DNA from: Deltaproteobacteria bacterium
GTDB lineage: Bacteria > Myxococcota_A > Polyangia > Polyangiales > JADJMO01
NCBI GenBank assembly: GCA_025363655.1
Contig: JANYDK010000108.1
Coordinates: forward strand, 1 to 64,000
Reading direction: 5' to 3'
Length of the DNA: 64,000 nucleotides
Part shown: positions 56,609 through 64,000 of the stretch, piece after piece
Position numbering within the stretch: the first letter of the stretch is position 1
How the letters are laid out: each line of letters starts with the position of its first letter
Program-made: the position numbers and the translations under genes
The notes under the pieces: generated by a model
Seen by the model: only the letters and a program-made list of their open reading frames with translations
Database searches by the model: none
Told to the model about the DNA's origin: nothing

Positions 56609-57841
56609 ATGCGCGTCGATCTCCTCGAGTACACGCTCCCTCCCGAGCTCATCGCGCAGGAACCACCTGCGACGCGCGATGGTGGGCGTCTGCTCGTGGT
56701 CGAGCCGAACGGAGCCGCAGAAGCAACGCTGAGTGACGCGAACATCGGCGACCTCGCCGAGCGACTGCCGCCTCGCTCTCTCCTGGTCGTCAACGACACG
56801 CGCGTGATTCCGGCGCGCCTCCTCGCGCGCAAGCCGGAGACGGGCGGCAAGGTCGAGATCTTCCTCGTTCGCCCAGAAGGTCCGGCCGAGCCGAGCATGG
56901 TCGGCGAAAAGGCCAAGAGCACGGACGATGCAACCGACGCCGACGATGAAGACGCGACGCCGCCGCTCGACGGAGAGATCTGGCGCGCGCTCGGCAAGTC
57001 GTCGAAGCCGCTTCGTTTCGAGAAGGACTTGGTCGTCGGCGACGAGCTGACGGTGCGCATCCTCGGTCGCGCCGAAGACGACGGGCTCTTGCGCGTGCTC
57101 CTGCTCTCGACCACCTCGGTGCGCGCAGCGATCGAGACCTACGGGCAGGTGCCGCTGCCCCCGTACATCAAGCGCGCGACGGCCGAGGGCGACGCCGAGC
57201 GATACCAGACCGTGTTCGCCCGGCATGCCGGAGCGGTGGCCGCGCCGACGGCAGGACTGCACCTGACCAACGCGCTCCTCGGTCGCTTGGCGATCGCAGG
57301 GCACGACGTCGTCAGCGTCACGCTGCACGTCGGGCTCGGCACCTTCCAACCCGTGCAGGTCGACGATCTCGACGTGCACAAGATGCATGAAGAGGCGTTC
57401 GCCGTGACGCGCGCCGCGGCCCTCGCGATCTCGCGCGCGAAGCAGGAAAAGAGACCGATCGTCGCCGTCGGTACGACGGTGGTGCGCGCGCTCGAAGCAG
57501 CAGCGCTCCTCGCGCGTGAGGCGGGCGCCGAAGCTCCGCTCATCGCGTGCAGCGGAACGACCAAGCTGCTTCTTCAGCCCGGCGCACGTCTCCACGTCGT
57601 CGACGGTCTCCTGACGAACTTCCATCTGCCTCGCTCGACGCTCCTCGCGCTCGTCGGCGCCACCGTCGGCCTGCCCAACTTGCGGCGCACCTACGAGCAC
57701 GCGATCGCCGAGAAATACCGCTTCTACAGCTACGGCGACGCGATGTTGGTGAAGCACGTGGTCGACCCGGAAGACGTCGCCCGCCACCTCGTTCCGTTGA
57801 GCGAGAAACCCGACGCCCCGCCAAGACCGGAGACGCCGTGA
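56609..57841 (+). CDS. queA: S-adenosylmethionine:tRNA ribosyltransferase-isomerase
   Basis: 410 residues, longer than the usual 340-360 because of an acidic insertion at about 98-120 (STDDATDADDEDATPP) and a C-terminal extension. It makes epoxyqueuosine in tRNA from preQ1 and SAM. Seen: LPPELIAQEPPATRDGGRLL, VVNDTRVIPARLLARK, QTVFARHAGAVAAPTAGLHL, VTLHVGLGTFQPV and LLTNFHLPRSTLLALVGA. Its stop overlaps the tgt start (GTGA), forming a queuosine operon. Confidence 0.96.
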   Translation: MRVDLLEYTLPPELIAQEPPATRDGGRLLVVEPNGAAEATLSDANIGDLAERLPPRSLLVVNDTRVIPARLLARKPETGGKVEIFLVRPEGPAEPSMVGEKAKSTDDATDADDEDATPPLDGEIWRALGKSSKPLRFEKDLVVGDELTVRILGRAEDDGLLRVLLLSTTSVRAAIETYGQVPLPPYIKRATAEGDAERYQTVFARHAGAVAAPTAGLHLTNALLGRLAIAGHDVVSVTLHVGLGTFQPVQVDDLDVHKMHEEAFAVTRAAALAISRAKQEKRPIVAVGTTVVRALEAAALLAREAGAEAPLIACSGTTKLLLQPGARLHVVDGLLTNFHLPRSTLLALVGATVGLPNLRRTYEHAIAEKYRFYSYGDAMLVKHVVDPEDVARHLVPLSEKPDAPPRPETP

Positions 57842-59037
57842 GCGGACCGATCACTCCGGGGTTCGCCTTCCGCGTCGATGGCGTCGATGGTCATGCGCGC
57901 ACCGGACTCTTGACGACGCCCCATGGTGACGTGCCGACGCCGACATTCATGCCCGTCGGCACGCAGGGCTCGGTGAAGGGGCTCGCACCCGACGAGGTCG
58001 CCGCGACCGGCGCGCGCGTCGTCCTCGGCAACACGTACCACCTCTGGTTGCGACCCGGCCCCGAGCTCATCCATGGCCAAGGTGGGCTTCATCGCTTCAC
58101 GCAGGCGCGGCACGCGATGCTCACCGACAGCGGTGGTTTTCAGGCCTTTTCGCTCGCCCAGCAAGGCCCCCGCACCCAACGCAGCGGCGCCACCGTGACC
58201 GCCGGCGCGAAGACGACCGAAGACGGCGTCGTCTTCCGCTCGCACCTCGACGGCTCGCGACACGCGATGAGCCCCGAAGAATCGATGCGCGTGCAAGGCC
58301 TCATTGGCGCCGACATCGCCATGCAGCTCGACGAGTGCCCGCCGCTGGGAGGCGAAGGCGTGCGCGATCGCGTCGGCATCGAACGGGCGGTCGCGCGCAC
58401 CACTCGCTGGGCCAAGCGCTGTCTCGACGTCTGGAGACGCGACTATCGGCCGAAGGGCCAAGCACTCTTCGGCATCATTCAAGGCGGGACCTTCACCGAC
58501 CTCCGCATCTCCCACGCCGAAGAGCTCGCCGCGCTCGATTTCGACGGGCTGGCGCTGGGTGGCTTCTCGGTCGGCGAGCCGATGCCGATGATGTACGCCG
58601 CGCTCGCCGAGGTCGCCCACCGCGTCGATCCGGAGCGGCCGCGCTACTTGATGGGCGTCGGCACGCCACTCGACTTGCTCGAGGGGATCGAGCACGGCAT
58701 CGACATGTTCGATTGCGTGCTGCCGACGCGCAACGCACGCAACGGCCAAGCACTCACGCGTTTCGGCAAGCTGAACGTCAAGCACGCCAGACACAAGGCA
58801 GACGCGCGCCCACTCGACGCCGAGTGCGGATGTCCGTGCTGCGCCGGAGGCTATTCGCGCGCCTATCTCCGCCACCTCTTCATCGCCGGCGAGATGCTCG
58901 TCCTCCGGTTGCTCTCGCTGCACAACCTCCACCTCTACGGATGGCTGATGAACGAGGCACGCAGCGCCATCCGCGAAGGGCGCTACCAGTCGTGGAAGCG
59001 CACCTTCGTCGACGGCTACGAGCGCGGCGAGCTCTGA
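57838..59037 (+). CDS. tgt: Queuine/preQ1 tRNA-guanine transglycosylase
   Basis: 399 residues from GTG 57838. It exchanges guanine-34 of the wobble position for preQ1. Seen: TPTFMPVGTQGSVKGL, catalytic Asp in MLTDSGGFQAFSL, GADIAMQLDECPP, GIIQGGTFTDLR, DFDGLALGGFSVGEP, and the second Asp in DMFDCVLPTRNAR. The zinc site CGCPCCAGGYSRAYLRHLF gives three Cys with the His near HNLHLYGW. A short Gly/Thr-rich insertion lies at about residue 108-130. It is co-translated with queA. Confidence 0.97.
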   Translation: MSGPITPGFAFRVDGVDGHARTGLLTTPHGDVPTPTFMPVGTQGSVKGLAPDEVAATGARVVLGNTYHLWLRPGPELIHGQGGLHRFTQARHAMLTDSGGFQAFSLAQQGPRTQRSGATVTAGAKTTEDGVVFRSHLDGSRHAMSPEESMRVQGLIGADIAMQLDECPPLGGEGVRDRVGIERAVARTTRWAKRCLDVWRRDYRPKGQALFGIIQGGTFTDLRISHAEELAALDFDGLALGGFSVGEPMPMMYAALAEVAHRVDPERPRYLMGVGTPLDLLEGIEHGIDMFDCVLPTRNARNGQALTRFGKLNVKHARHKADARPLDAECGCPCCAGGYSRAYLRHLFIAGEMLVLRLLSLHNLHLYGWLMNEARSAIREGRYQSWKRTFVDGYERGEL

Positions 59038-59055
59038 GATCTACGAGGCCGGGCC

Positions 59056-59520
59056 TCAGGCGCCGGTGCACTCCTTCGGGCAGTTCTTCGTCTCGCAGCT
59101 GTCGATCGTGCCGAGGCAGGTGCGACACGCGTCGGGCGCCGACACGGTGCAAGCCTGCTGGCAGATTCGATCGGCCTCTTTGCAGCCGCACATGCAGTCC
59201 GCGAACGACCCACAGACGCCGCTGAACTTGGCGTCGAGGTAGGCCGAGCCGACGCACGCGACGTGCTCGGCGCTGCACTTCGTGTCGGAGCAGTCGTCGC
59301 AAGCGCGCTCGACCGACTGCGACGACTTGACGAACCAGCAGATGGCCGGCGTCGTGTCGGTCGGCGCCGGCGTGGTGTCGGGCACGGCCGTATCGACGTG
59401 CGGGCTGTCGGAGCCGGAATCTGTGGTGGTGGTCGGACTGTCGCTGCTGCTGCTGCAGGCAGTGACGCTGCACACGGAGACGGCGAGCGCGGCGACGAAG
59501 TGCATGGACGGGCGAAGCAT
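59056..59520 (-). CDS. Cys-rich lipoprotein
   Basis: 154 residues; GGAGG lies 7 nt before ATG 59520. The lipobox is at Cys22 (SVTAC). A Ser/Thr/Asp/Pro tether (23-65) leads to a domain of about 85 residues with more than a dozen cysteines in spaced pairs (CDDCSDTKC, DCMCGCK, CQQACT, CRTCLG). It is probably heavily disulfide-bonded outside the cytoplasm. Similar plans occur in several myxobacterial surface lipoproteins. I know no function for it. Confidence 0.77.
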   Translation of the reverse strand: MLRPSMHFVAALAVSVCSVTACSSSSDSPTTTTDSGSDSPHVDTAVPDTTPAPTDTTPAICWFVKSSQSVERACDDCSDTKCSAEHVACVGSAYLDAKFSGVCGSFADCMCGCKEADRICQQACTVSAPDACRTCLGTIDSCETKNCPKECTGA

Positions 59521-59717
59521 GAAGAAACCTCCAAATAGGGGAGCGAGCGGAGCGAACCGGCAGTCTTTCGCGCGGAGAAATGCGTTCTTGTCCAATCGCT
59601 TCGCCTGGTCCACGTCGAACGGCTCATCATCCGCGCAGGCGGTGAAATACCTGTCTCGATCATGCGGTGACGACCGACGTCCTCGCCCCTCGGGCACATT
59701 GCCCGACGCGGAGAATC

Positions 59718-60569
59718 TCAGCCTTTGCGCACGAGACGCCCACGGGCGACGCGAACGGCCTCGGCGCTGACGTCGATGCCGATCGCGCGACGACCCGCTC
59801 GCACGGCGGCGACGAGGCTGGTGCCGCTGCCGCAGAAGGGATCGACGACCAGCTCTCCCTCACGAGAGTGCGCGCGCACGAGCGGCTCGAGGAGCGCGAG
59901 CGGCTTCTGCGTCGGATAGCCGGTGCGTTCCTTCGCCATGTTGTTGAGCGAGGCCACGTCCCAGACGTCGCCGAGACCAGAGGACGACGCGGCGTCTTCG
60001 ATCGCAGTCGGCGTGTCGAGATCGTCGAGGCGAGGTGGACCGAGGAAGACATCGAGCTGCTTCTTCGTCTTGCCGCGCATCCGCATCGAGCGCGCGGGCA
60101 TGCGCGGCGCGGCGAAGGTCCACGTCGCGCCCTTGCTGTACCAGAGCAAGGTGTCGTGCTTGCGTGGATAGGTCGTCGCGGTGCTGCCGCCGAGGCCGTA
60201 GGTCCAGATGAGCTCGTTGCGAAAGCCGGCGATCGGCTCGCCCTTGCGCGGCTCGCGAGCGCCTGGGCCGAAAAGCTCGTCGAGCAACACCGCCACGAGG
60301 TGCGCGATGCGATGATCGAGGTGCACGAGGAGCGAGCCGTCGCCCGCGAGCAAGCGATGACAACGTTCGAGACGCGGACGTAGCGCCTCGACGAGCCCGT
60401 GCCGACCTCCCTCCCATCGATCGTCGTACGCGCCGAAATCGCGACCGGTGCCGAACGGTGGATCGAGGTAGACGAGGGCCACGTGTCCAGCCACCTCGGC
60501 GTCTGCGAGGAGCGCGTCGAGCACGTCGAGGTTGTCGCCCTCCAGCACCTCGCCGCCCATGCCGCGCAT
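59718..60569 (-). CDS. DNA (adenine-N6 or cytosine-N4) methyltransferase, beta class, orphan
   Basis: 283 residues. Motif IV is DPPF (36-39, LVYLDPPFGTG), and the SAM-binding motif I is near the C-terminus (DPFCGSGTSLVAAV, from about 243). This IV-before-I order marks the beta class. A target-recognition region (about 130-210) lies between, and ERTGYPTQKPLALLE is the usual motif before motif I. It methylates double-stranded DNA at an unknown site. No restriction endonuclease or specificity gene is nearby, so it is solitary. Two ATGs 9 bp apart are possible starts. Confidence 0.88.
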   Translation of the reverse strand: MRGMGGEVLEGDNLDVLDALLADAEVAGHVALVYLDPPFGTGRDFGAYDDRWEGGRHGLVEALRPRLERCHRLLAGDGSLLVHLDHRIAHLVAVLLDELFGPGAREPRKGEPIAGFRNELIWTYGLGGSTATTYPRKHDTLLWYSKGATWTFAAPRMPARSMRMRGKTKKQLDVFLGPPRLDDLDTPTAIEDAASSSGLGDVWDVASLNNMAKERTGYPTQKPLALLEPLVRAHSREGELVVDPFCGSGTSLVAAVRAGRRAIGIDVSAEAVRVARGRLVRKG

Positions 60570-60708
60570 CGTTTGCTCTTACCGAGAGCGCGAGCCGACG
60601 GAAAGGAGCCCGACCGCCAAAGCCCTATCGTCCAAGATGGACGGGGTCGCCCTCCGACGTGGCCCGTGATAGCTGCACTCGCAGTTCGCCAAGGATTGCT
60701 TCGCAACT

Positions 60709-61743
60709 GTGGAGATGACCGCGACCACTTCTGAGGCTCTGCCGCTCTGGCGTCGTGTCGGCATGGCGCTCTTGCTCGCGGCGTTGCCCGGTGTCGCCGT
60801 CGGCGAGCTCGTCGTCGGCGAGGCCCAGCGAAAGCACGTCCCGACGCGCCCGCAGTGGCAAGCGGCGGCCGACGCTGCTCGCGCCGCGACCAAGCCGGGT
60901 GACGTCGTCATCGTCGCGCCTCGTTGGGCCGAGCAACACGGCCGGATGGCGATGGCCTCGTACGGTGCGCCGCGAATCGACATCACCGCTGCTCCAGGAT
61001 CCACCGCGGAGCTCGACGCCGCCTTCGACGTCCACGTGGCCGCACGCGCCGATCTCGAGACGGCCACGCGCGTGCTCGAGCTCGCAATCCGGGGCAAGGA
61101 CGACCCGCTGGTCAAGGGCTGGACGCTGGAGAACGAACAGCGCTTCGGCGACGTCGCGCTCCGCATCTTCGCCAATCCGCATCCCCAGAAGCTGATTCGC
61201 GATCTGGTCGACGAGGTCGACACCACCGCCATCGTCTCGCGCGTCGGCCCTTCCGGCGTCGATCGCTGTCGTTGGGAAGAAGGCGGCACGCCGCGGATGC
61301 CCGCCCTCTTCGGCGGTCCGATCATGCCGCCGCGACACTTTCTCTGCGCACCGTTCGATCCCGGATGGTCGTGGGTCGCCCCCACCGTGATCACCGATCT
61401 CGACTACGTCCCGCGCCGTTGCATCTTCATGCACCCCCACGAGAGCAACGTCACCACGATCGAGCTGCCGCCGAAGAAAATAGGCAAACGCGTCGTCGCT
61501 TATCTCGGCCTCCACGTGTACCAAGAGCGCGATCTCGGGCGAGCGCCGGTGCTGGCGCGCATCACCGTCGGAGGAAACGTGGTGGCGACGACGACGCATC
61601 CCGACGGCGCCGGCTGGCAACGCTTCGAGGGGAGCACCGAGTCGATGCAGGGCACCGATCAACCGGTGAAGCTCGAAGTTTGGGTCGAGCGCGGCCTCTC
61701 CCAGTTCCGCACGGCGTGTCTCGCCGCGCAAATCCGCGAGTGA
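60709..61743 (+). CDS. Membrane-anchored protein paired with a glycosyltransferase
   Basis: 344 residues from GTG 60709; ATG 60715 is an alternative and neither has an ideal Shine-Dalgarno. One N-terminal membrane helix (RVGMALLLAALPGVAVGELV) is followed by a periplasmic part beginning KHVPTRPQWQAAADAARAAT and KPGDVVIVAPRWAEQ. That segment resembles the soluble domains that follow the membrane part of GT39-type enzymes. It lies 7 bp before the GT39-like gene. The function is not known; a partner of the glycosyltransferase is inferred. Confidence 0.75.
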   Translation: MEMTATTSEALPLWRRVGMALLLAALPGVAVGELVVGEAQRKHVPTRPQWQAAADAARAATKPGDVVIVAPRWAEQHGRMAMASYGAPRIDITAAPGSTAELDAAFDVHVAARADLETATRVLELAIRGKDDPLVKGWTLENEQRFGDVALRIFANPHPQKLIRDLVDEVDTTAIVSRVGPSGVDRCRWEEGGTPRMPALFGGPIMPPRHFLCAPFDPGWSWVAPTVITDLDYVPRRCIFMHPHESNVTTIELPPKKIGKRVVAYLGLHVYQERDLGRAPVLARITVGGNVVATTTHPDGAGWQRFEGSTESMQGTDQPVKLEVWVERGLSQFRTACLAAQIRE

Positions 61744-61750
61744 GCAGGTC

Positions 61751-63690
61751 ATGATTCGGCTCCTCGTCGTCATCGCGCTGACCTGCCTCTCCCTCGCGGC
61801 GATCGGCCTTTTTCCCCGCGTCGGAACGTTCAAAGGCGGCTTCCTCGCCCCGCTCGAGGGACGCGGCGGAACACGCTGGGCCGATCACCTCGTCGGCATC
61901 GCCCTCGCCTGCGGCTTCATCGCCGTCGTCCTCGCCGGCGCGCACATCCTCGGCTTCACGCGCGACGAGGGCATGTACTTCGACGCCTCGAAATCGTACG
62001 GCGCGTGGTTCGAGCAGCTCCTCTCGCCCGACACGGCGATTCGCGAGCGAGCCTTCACCCGCGAGTCGGTCGATCAGCACTGGACGGCCAATGGCGAGCA
62101 CCCGTCGCTGATGAAGTCGAGCTTCGCGCTCAGCTGGATTTACCTCTGGAAGACGTGGCCGACGGGTCTCATCGAGCTCTTCAAGCGGAGCGCGTTGACG
62201 ACGCCCCTCGCCTGGCTCGTCTCCGGCATCGCGAAGATCGCGCCGCAGCTCTTCACCGAAGAGAGCGCTGCGTTCCGCTTCCCGAGCATGGTCGCGGGTG
62301 GCGGCATCCTCTGGATCACGTACCTCTTCGGCGCCCACGTCAGCGGTCGCGCCGCAGGTCTCTGCGCAGCCCTCCTCATCGCCGCCTGTCCGCGACTCTT
62401 CTACGACGCGCACCTCGCCTGCTTCGACGCCGCCGCAGCGCTCGCTTGGCTCGCCGTCGCCTACGCGTATTGGCGCGGTCTCTCCAGCCTCGGATGGGCC
62501 ATCGGCTCGGGCTTCGTCTGGGGCTTCGCGCTCCTCACCAAGCACAACTCTTGGTTCCTGCCCGTCGTCTTCCTCGTCCACTACATGTGGCTCGCGTGGG
62601 ACGTCTCACGCGCGAGGCCTGGCGCGTCCGCACATCTCGGCGCGCGGCTCCGTCGCATCCCCATTCCGTGGCCGTTCCTCTTCATGGGAATGATCGGCCC
62701 CGCCATCTTCATCTACGGCTGGCCGCGCCTCTGGTTCGACACATGGGGACGCATCGACTGGTACTTCACCTTCCACGCGAAGCACGAGTACTACAACATC
62801 GAATACCTCCACAAAACGTACTTCCAGCCGCCGTTTCCGATGTCGATGCCGTACCTCCTGGTGCTCGGCACGGTGCCGTTGGCGACGCTGGTGGCGATGG
62901 TGATCGGCGTCGGCTCACGCTACCGCGCGATCGTCGCGCCGCTCATCCGTCGGTCTGGCTCGATCGCATCGCGTCGGAGGACGAGCCCGAAGAAGCAGGG
63001 AGCCCTCGCGACGACGCGCGGCGCACCACCTTCTTCTGGTTCTTCAACATGAATCTGCCGGTGTTCCTCATCGCGCTACCGTCGATTCCTCACTTCGGCG
63101 GCACCAAGCACTGGCACCCGGCGTATCCGTTCATCTGTCTGCTCGCTGGCACCGGCGTCGTCTGGGTCGGAACACGGCTCGCACGCTTCGTCGCCGGTGA
63201 AGCTCGGCGTTGGGCCCCGGCGTTGACGGTTCCCGCGCTGACGATGCTCGTCTTCGCGCCGGCGTACCCCGAGACGCAGCGCTCGCATCCGCATGGCCTC
63301 TCGCACTACACGCCGATCCTCGGTGGCCCGCCCGGTGGCGCCGATCTCGGTCTCAACCGCGGCTTCTGGGGCTACGAAACGGGCGCCATCGTCGACTGGC
63401 TCAACGTGCACTTGCCGACCGGCGGGCGCGTCTATCCGAACGACACGTTCTATTCGTCGTTCGAGCAGCTGAAGACCGACAAGCGACTCCACGCCAACAT
63501 CGACCAGGAATTCTGGAGTGTGGCAAATTGCGACGTCGCGGTCATCGAGCACGAGCAGCACATGGACGAGGTCGAGCACCAGATCTGGGTGGCGTTCGGC
63601 ACGGTGACGCCGGTGCACGTGGTGACCCTCGATGGCGTACCTACGCTGACGGTCTACGTGAACCCGCGCAGCACGCGTTTCGTGCCTTGA
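61751..63690 (+). pseudogene. GT39/ArnT-like membrane glycosyltransferase, frameshifted
   Basis: The first frame (61751 to about 62950) encodes ten or so membrane helices with the early DE motif of GT-C enzymes (GFTRDEGMYFDASKSYGAWF), NGEHPSLMKSS and LTKHNSWFLP. It then turns into Arg/Ser-rich nonsense and stops at 63052. The rest of the protein is in the -1 frame from about 62950: SVWLDRIASEDEPEEAG, TTFFWFFNMNLPVFLIALPS, and a periplasmic end to 63690. A single lost base at about 62948-62956 would restore one protein of about 646 residues. No slippery heptamer is seen there. It is either a recent pseudogene or a sequencing error. Confidence 0.8.
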
Positions 63691-63810
63691 ACTAGAGCGT
63701 TTCCGCCTGCTGCGATCCAGGCTCGGGGACCGCTCGTATCCACACTGACAGGACGAGCGCCGGCGACTTGCACGAGCGCGTTGCATCCCTCAGAACTGGA
63801 ACTCACCACC

Positions 63811-64000
63811 ATGGATCCCCACGTCGAAGATCGTCTGGCCGACCTCACGCTCGGCTTGCTCTCCGACGTCGAGCGGGTAGCCATCCACAGCCACACCGAG
63901 CACTGCTCGCGCTGCCTGGCCGAGCTCACCCGAATGGAAGAAACCGTCAGCGCGCTCGCCGATGGACTCGTCCCCGAACCTCCCCCGAGCGCGCTGCGTG
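63811..64000 (+). CDS. zf-HC2 anti-sigma factor-like protein, N-terminal part
   Basis: The gene runs off the window; 63 residues are visible. The start MDPHVEDRLADLTLGLLSDV is followed by the zinc motif in AIHSHTEHCSRCLAEL (His-x3-Cys-x2-Cys) and EETVSALADGLVPEPPPSAL. This is the usual N-terminus of ZAS-type anti-sigma factors, which hold an ECF sigma factor. No sigma gene lies upstream in the window. The 120-bp gap after the glycosyltransferase shows no clear promoter. Confidence 0.75.
   Translation, partial: MDPHVEDRLADLTLGLLSDVERVAIHSHTEHCSRCLAELTRMEETVSALADGLVPEPPPSALR

Noticed and set aside
62940-62960. Programmed -1 frameshift in the GT39-like gene
   Set aside because: There is no X-XXY-YYZ slippery sequence or clear downstream pseudoknot, and family members are normally read in one frame. 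An indel is simpler.

Overview
This is a very GC-rich chromosomal window from a Gram-negative bacterium, most likely a myxobacterium (Myxococcota, Polyangia-like). The evidence is strong G/C use at third codon positions and about a dozen predicted outer-membrane or periplasmic lipoproteins with Asp/Ser/Thr/Ala-rich or Cys-rich sequences. Other signs are a PATAN/DUF4388 plus J-like regulator, an ExbBD/TonB set and zf-HC2 zinc-finger proteins. The assignment below phylum is inference. I see no phage, plasmid, insertion sequence, CRISPR array, rRNA or tRNA.

Layout. 1-5.7 kb: the 3' end of rpmG, a lipid pair (SCP2-domain protein and alpha-methylacyl-CoA racemase), hisD, a pyrimidine-nucleoside phosphorylase and gpsA. 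5.7-14.8 kb: two tandem, paralogous, roughly 1,500-residue lipoprotein metalloproteases with a metzincin-like zinc site. 15.3-20.9 kb: a complete ISC iron-sulfur operon (iscS-iscU-iscA-hscB-hscA-fdx) headed not by IscR but by a MerR-family regulator with a C-terminal Cys/His cluster, preceded by an inverted repeat that fits a MerR operator. 21-24.5 kb: murA, an MFS exporter and two small lipoproteins. 24.5-29.8 kb: unknown proteins, an operon of three lipoproteins led by a copper type II monooxygenase-like protein, an alpha/beta hydrolase and an ASCH-like protein. 29.8-33.4 kb: smc.

33.4-38.5 kb: a FadR-type GntR regulator with two upstream TGGTNATACCA operators, in an operon with a small helical protein and a GMC oxidoreductase, then a hypothetical protein and a DUF4333-like lipoprotein with a 36-bp tandem repeat. 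38.5-44.7 kb: purH, trpD-trpC, a VWA lipoprotein and asnS. 44.7-50.3 kb: the receiver/PATAN/J-like protein, smpB, a small protein, a c-type haem lipoprotein and truD. 50.5-55.8 kb: exbB-exbD-tonB, a MacB-type permease with a zf-HC2 protein, and a TPR lipoprotein. 56-59 kb: a single-domain response regulator and queA-tgt. 59-64 kb: a Cys-rich lipoprotein, an orphan beta-class DNA methyltransferase, a membrane-anchored protein with a frameshifted GT39-like glycosyltransferase, and the start of a zf-HC2 protein.

Two themes run across the window. Many same-strand genes are tightly coupled (TGATG, ATGA, GTGA or TTGA overlaps). A second group has no visible Shine-Dalgarno but a TANNNT box 6-9 nt before the start codon, suggesting leaderless mRNAs. 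The most interesting candidates for new biology are the MerR-controlled isc operon, the recurrent leaderless-type promoter, the copper-monooxygenase lipoprotein operon with an unusual Met-to-His ligand position, and the giant metalloprotease pair.
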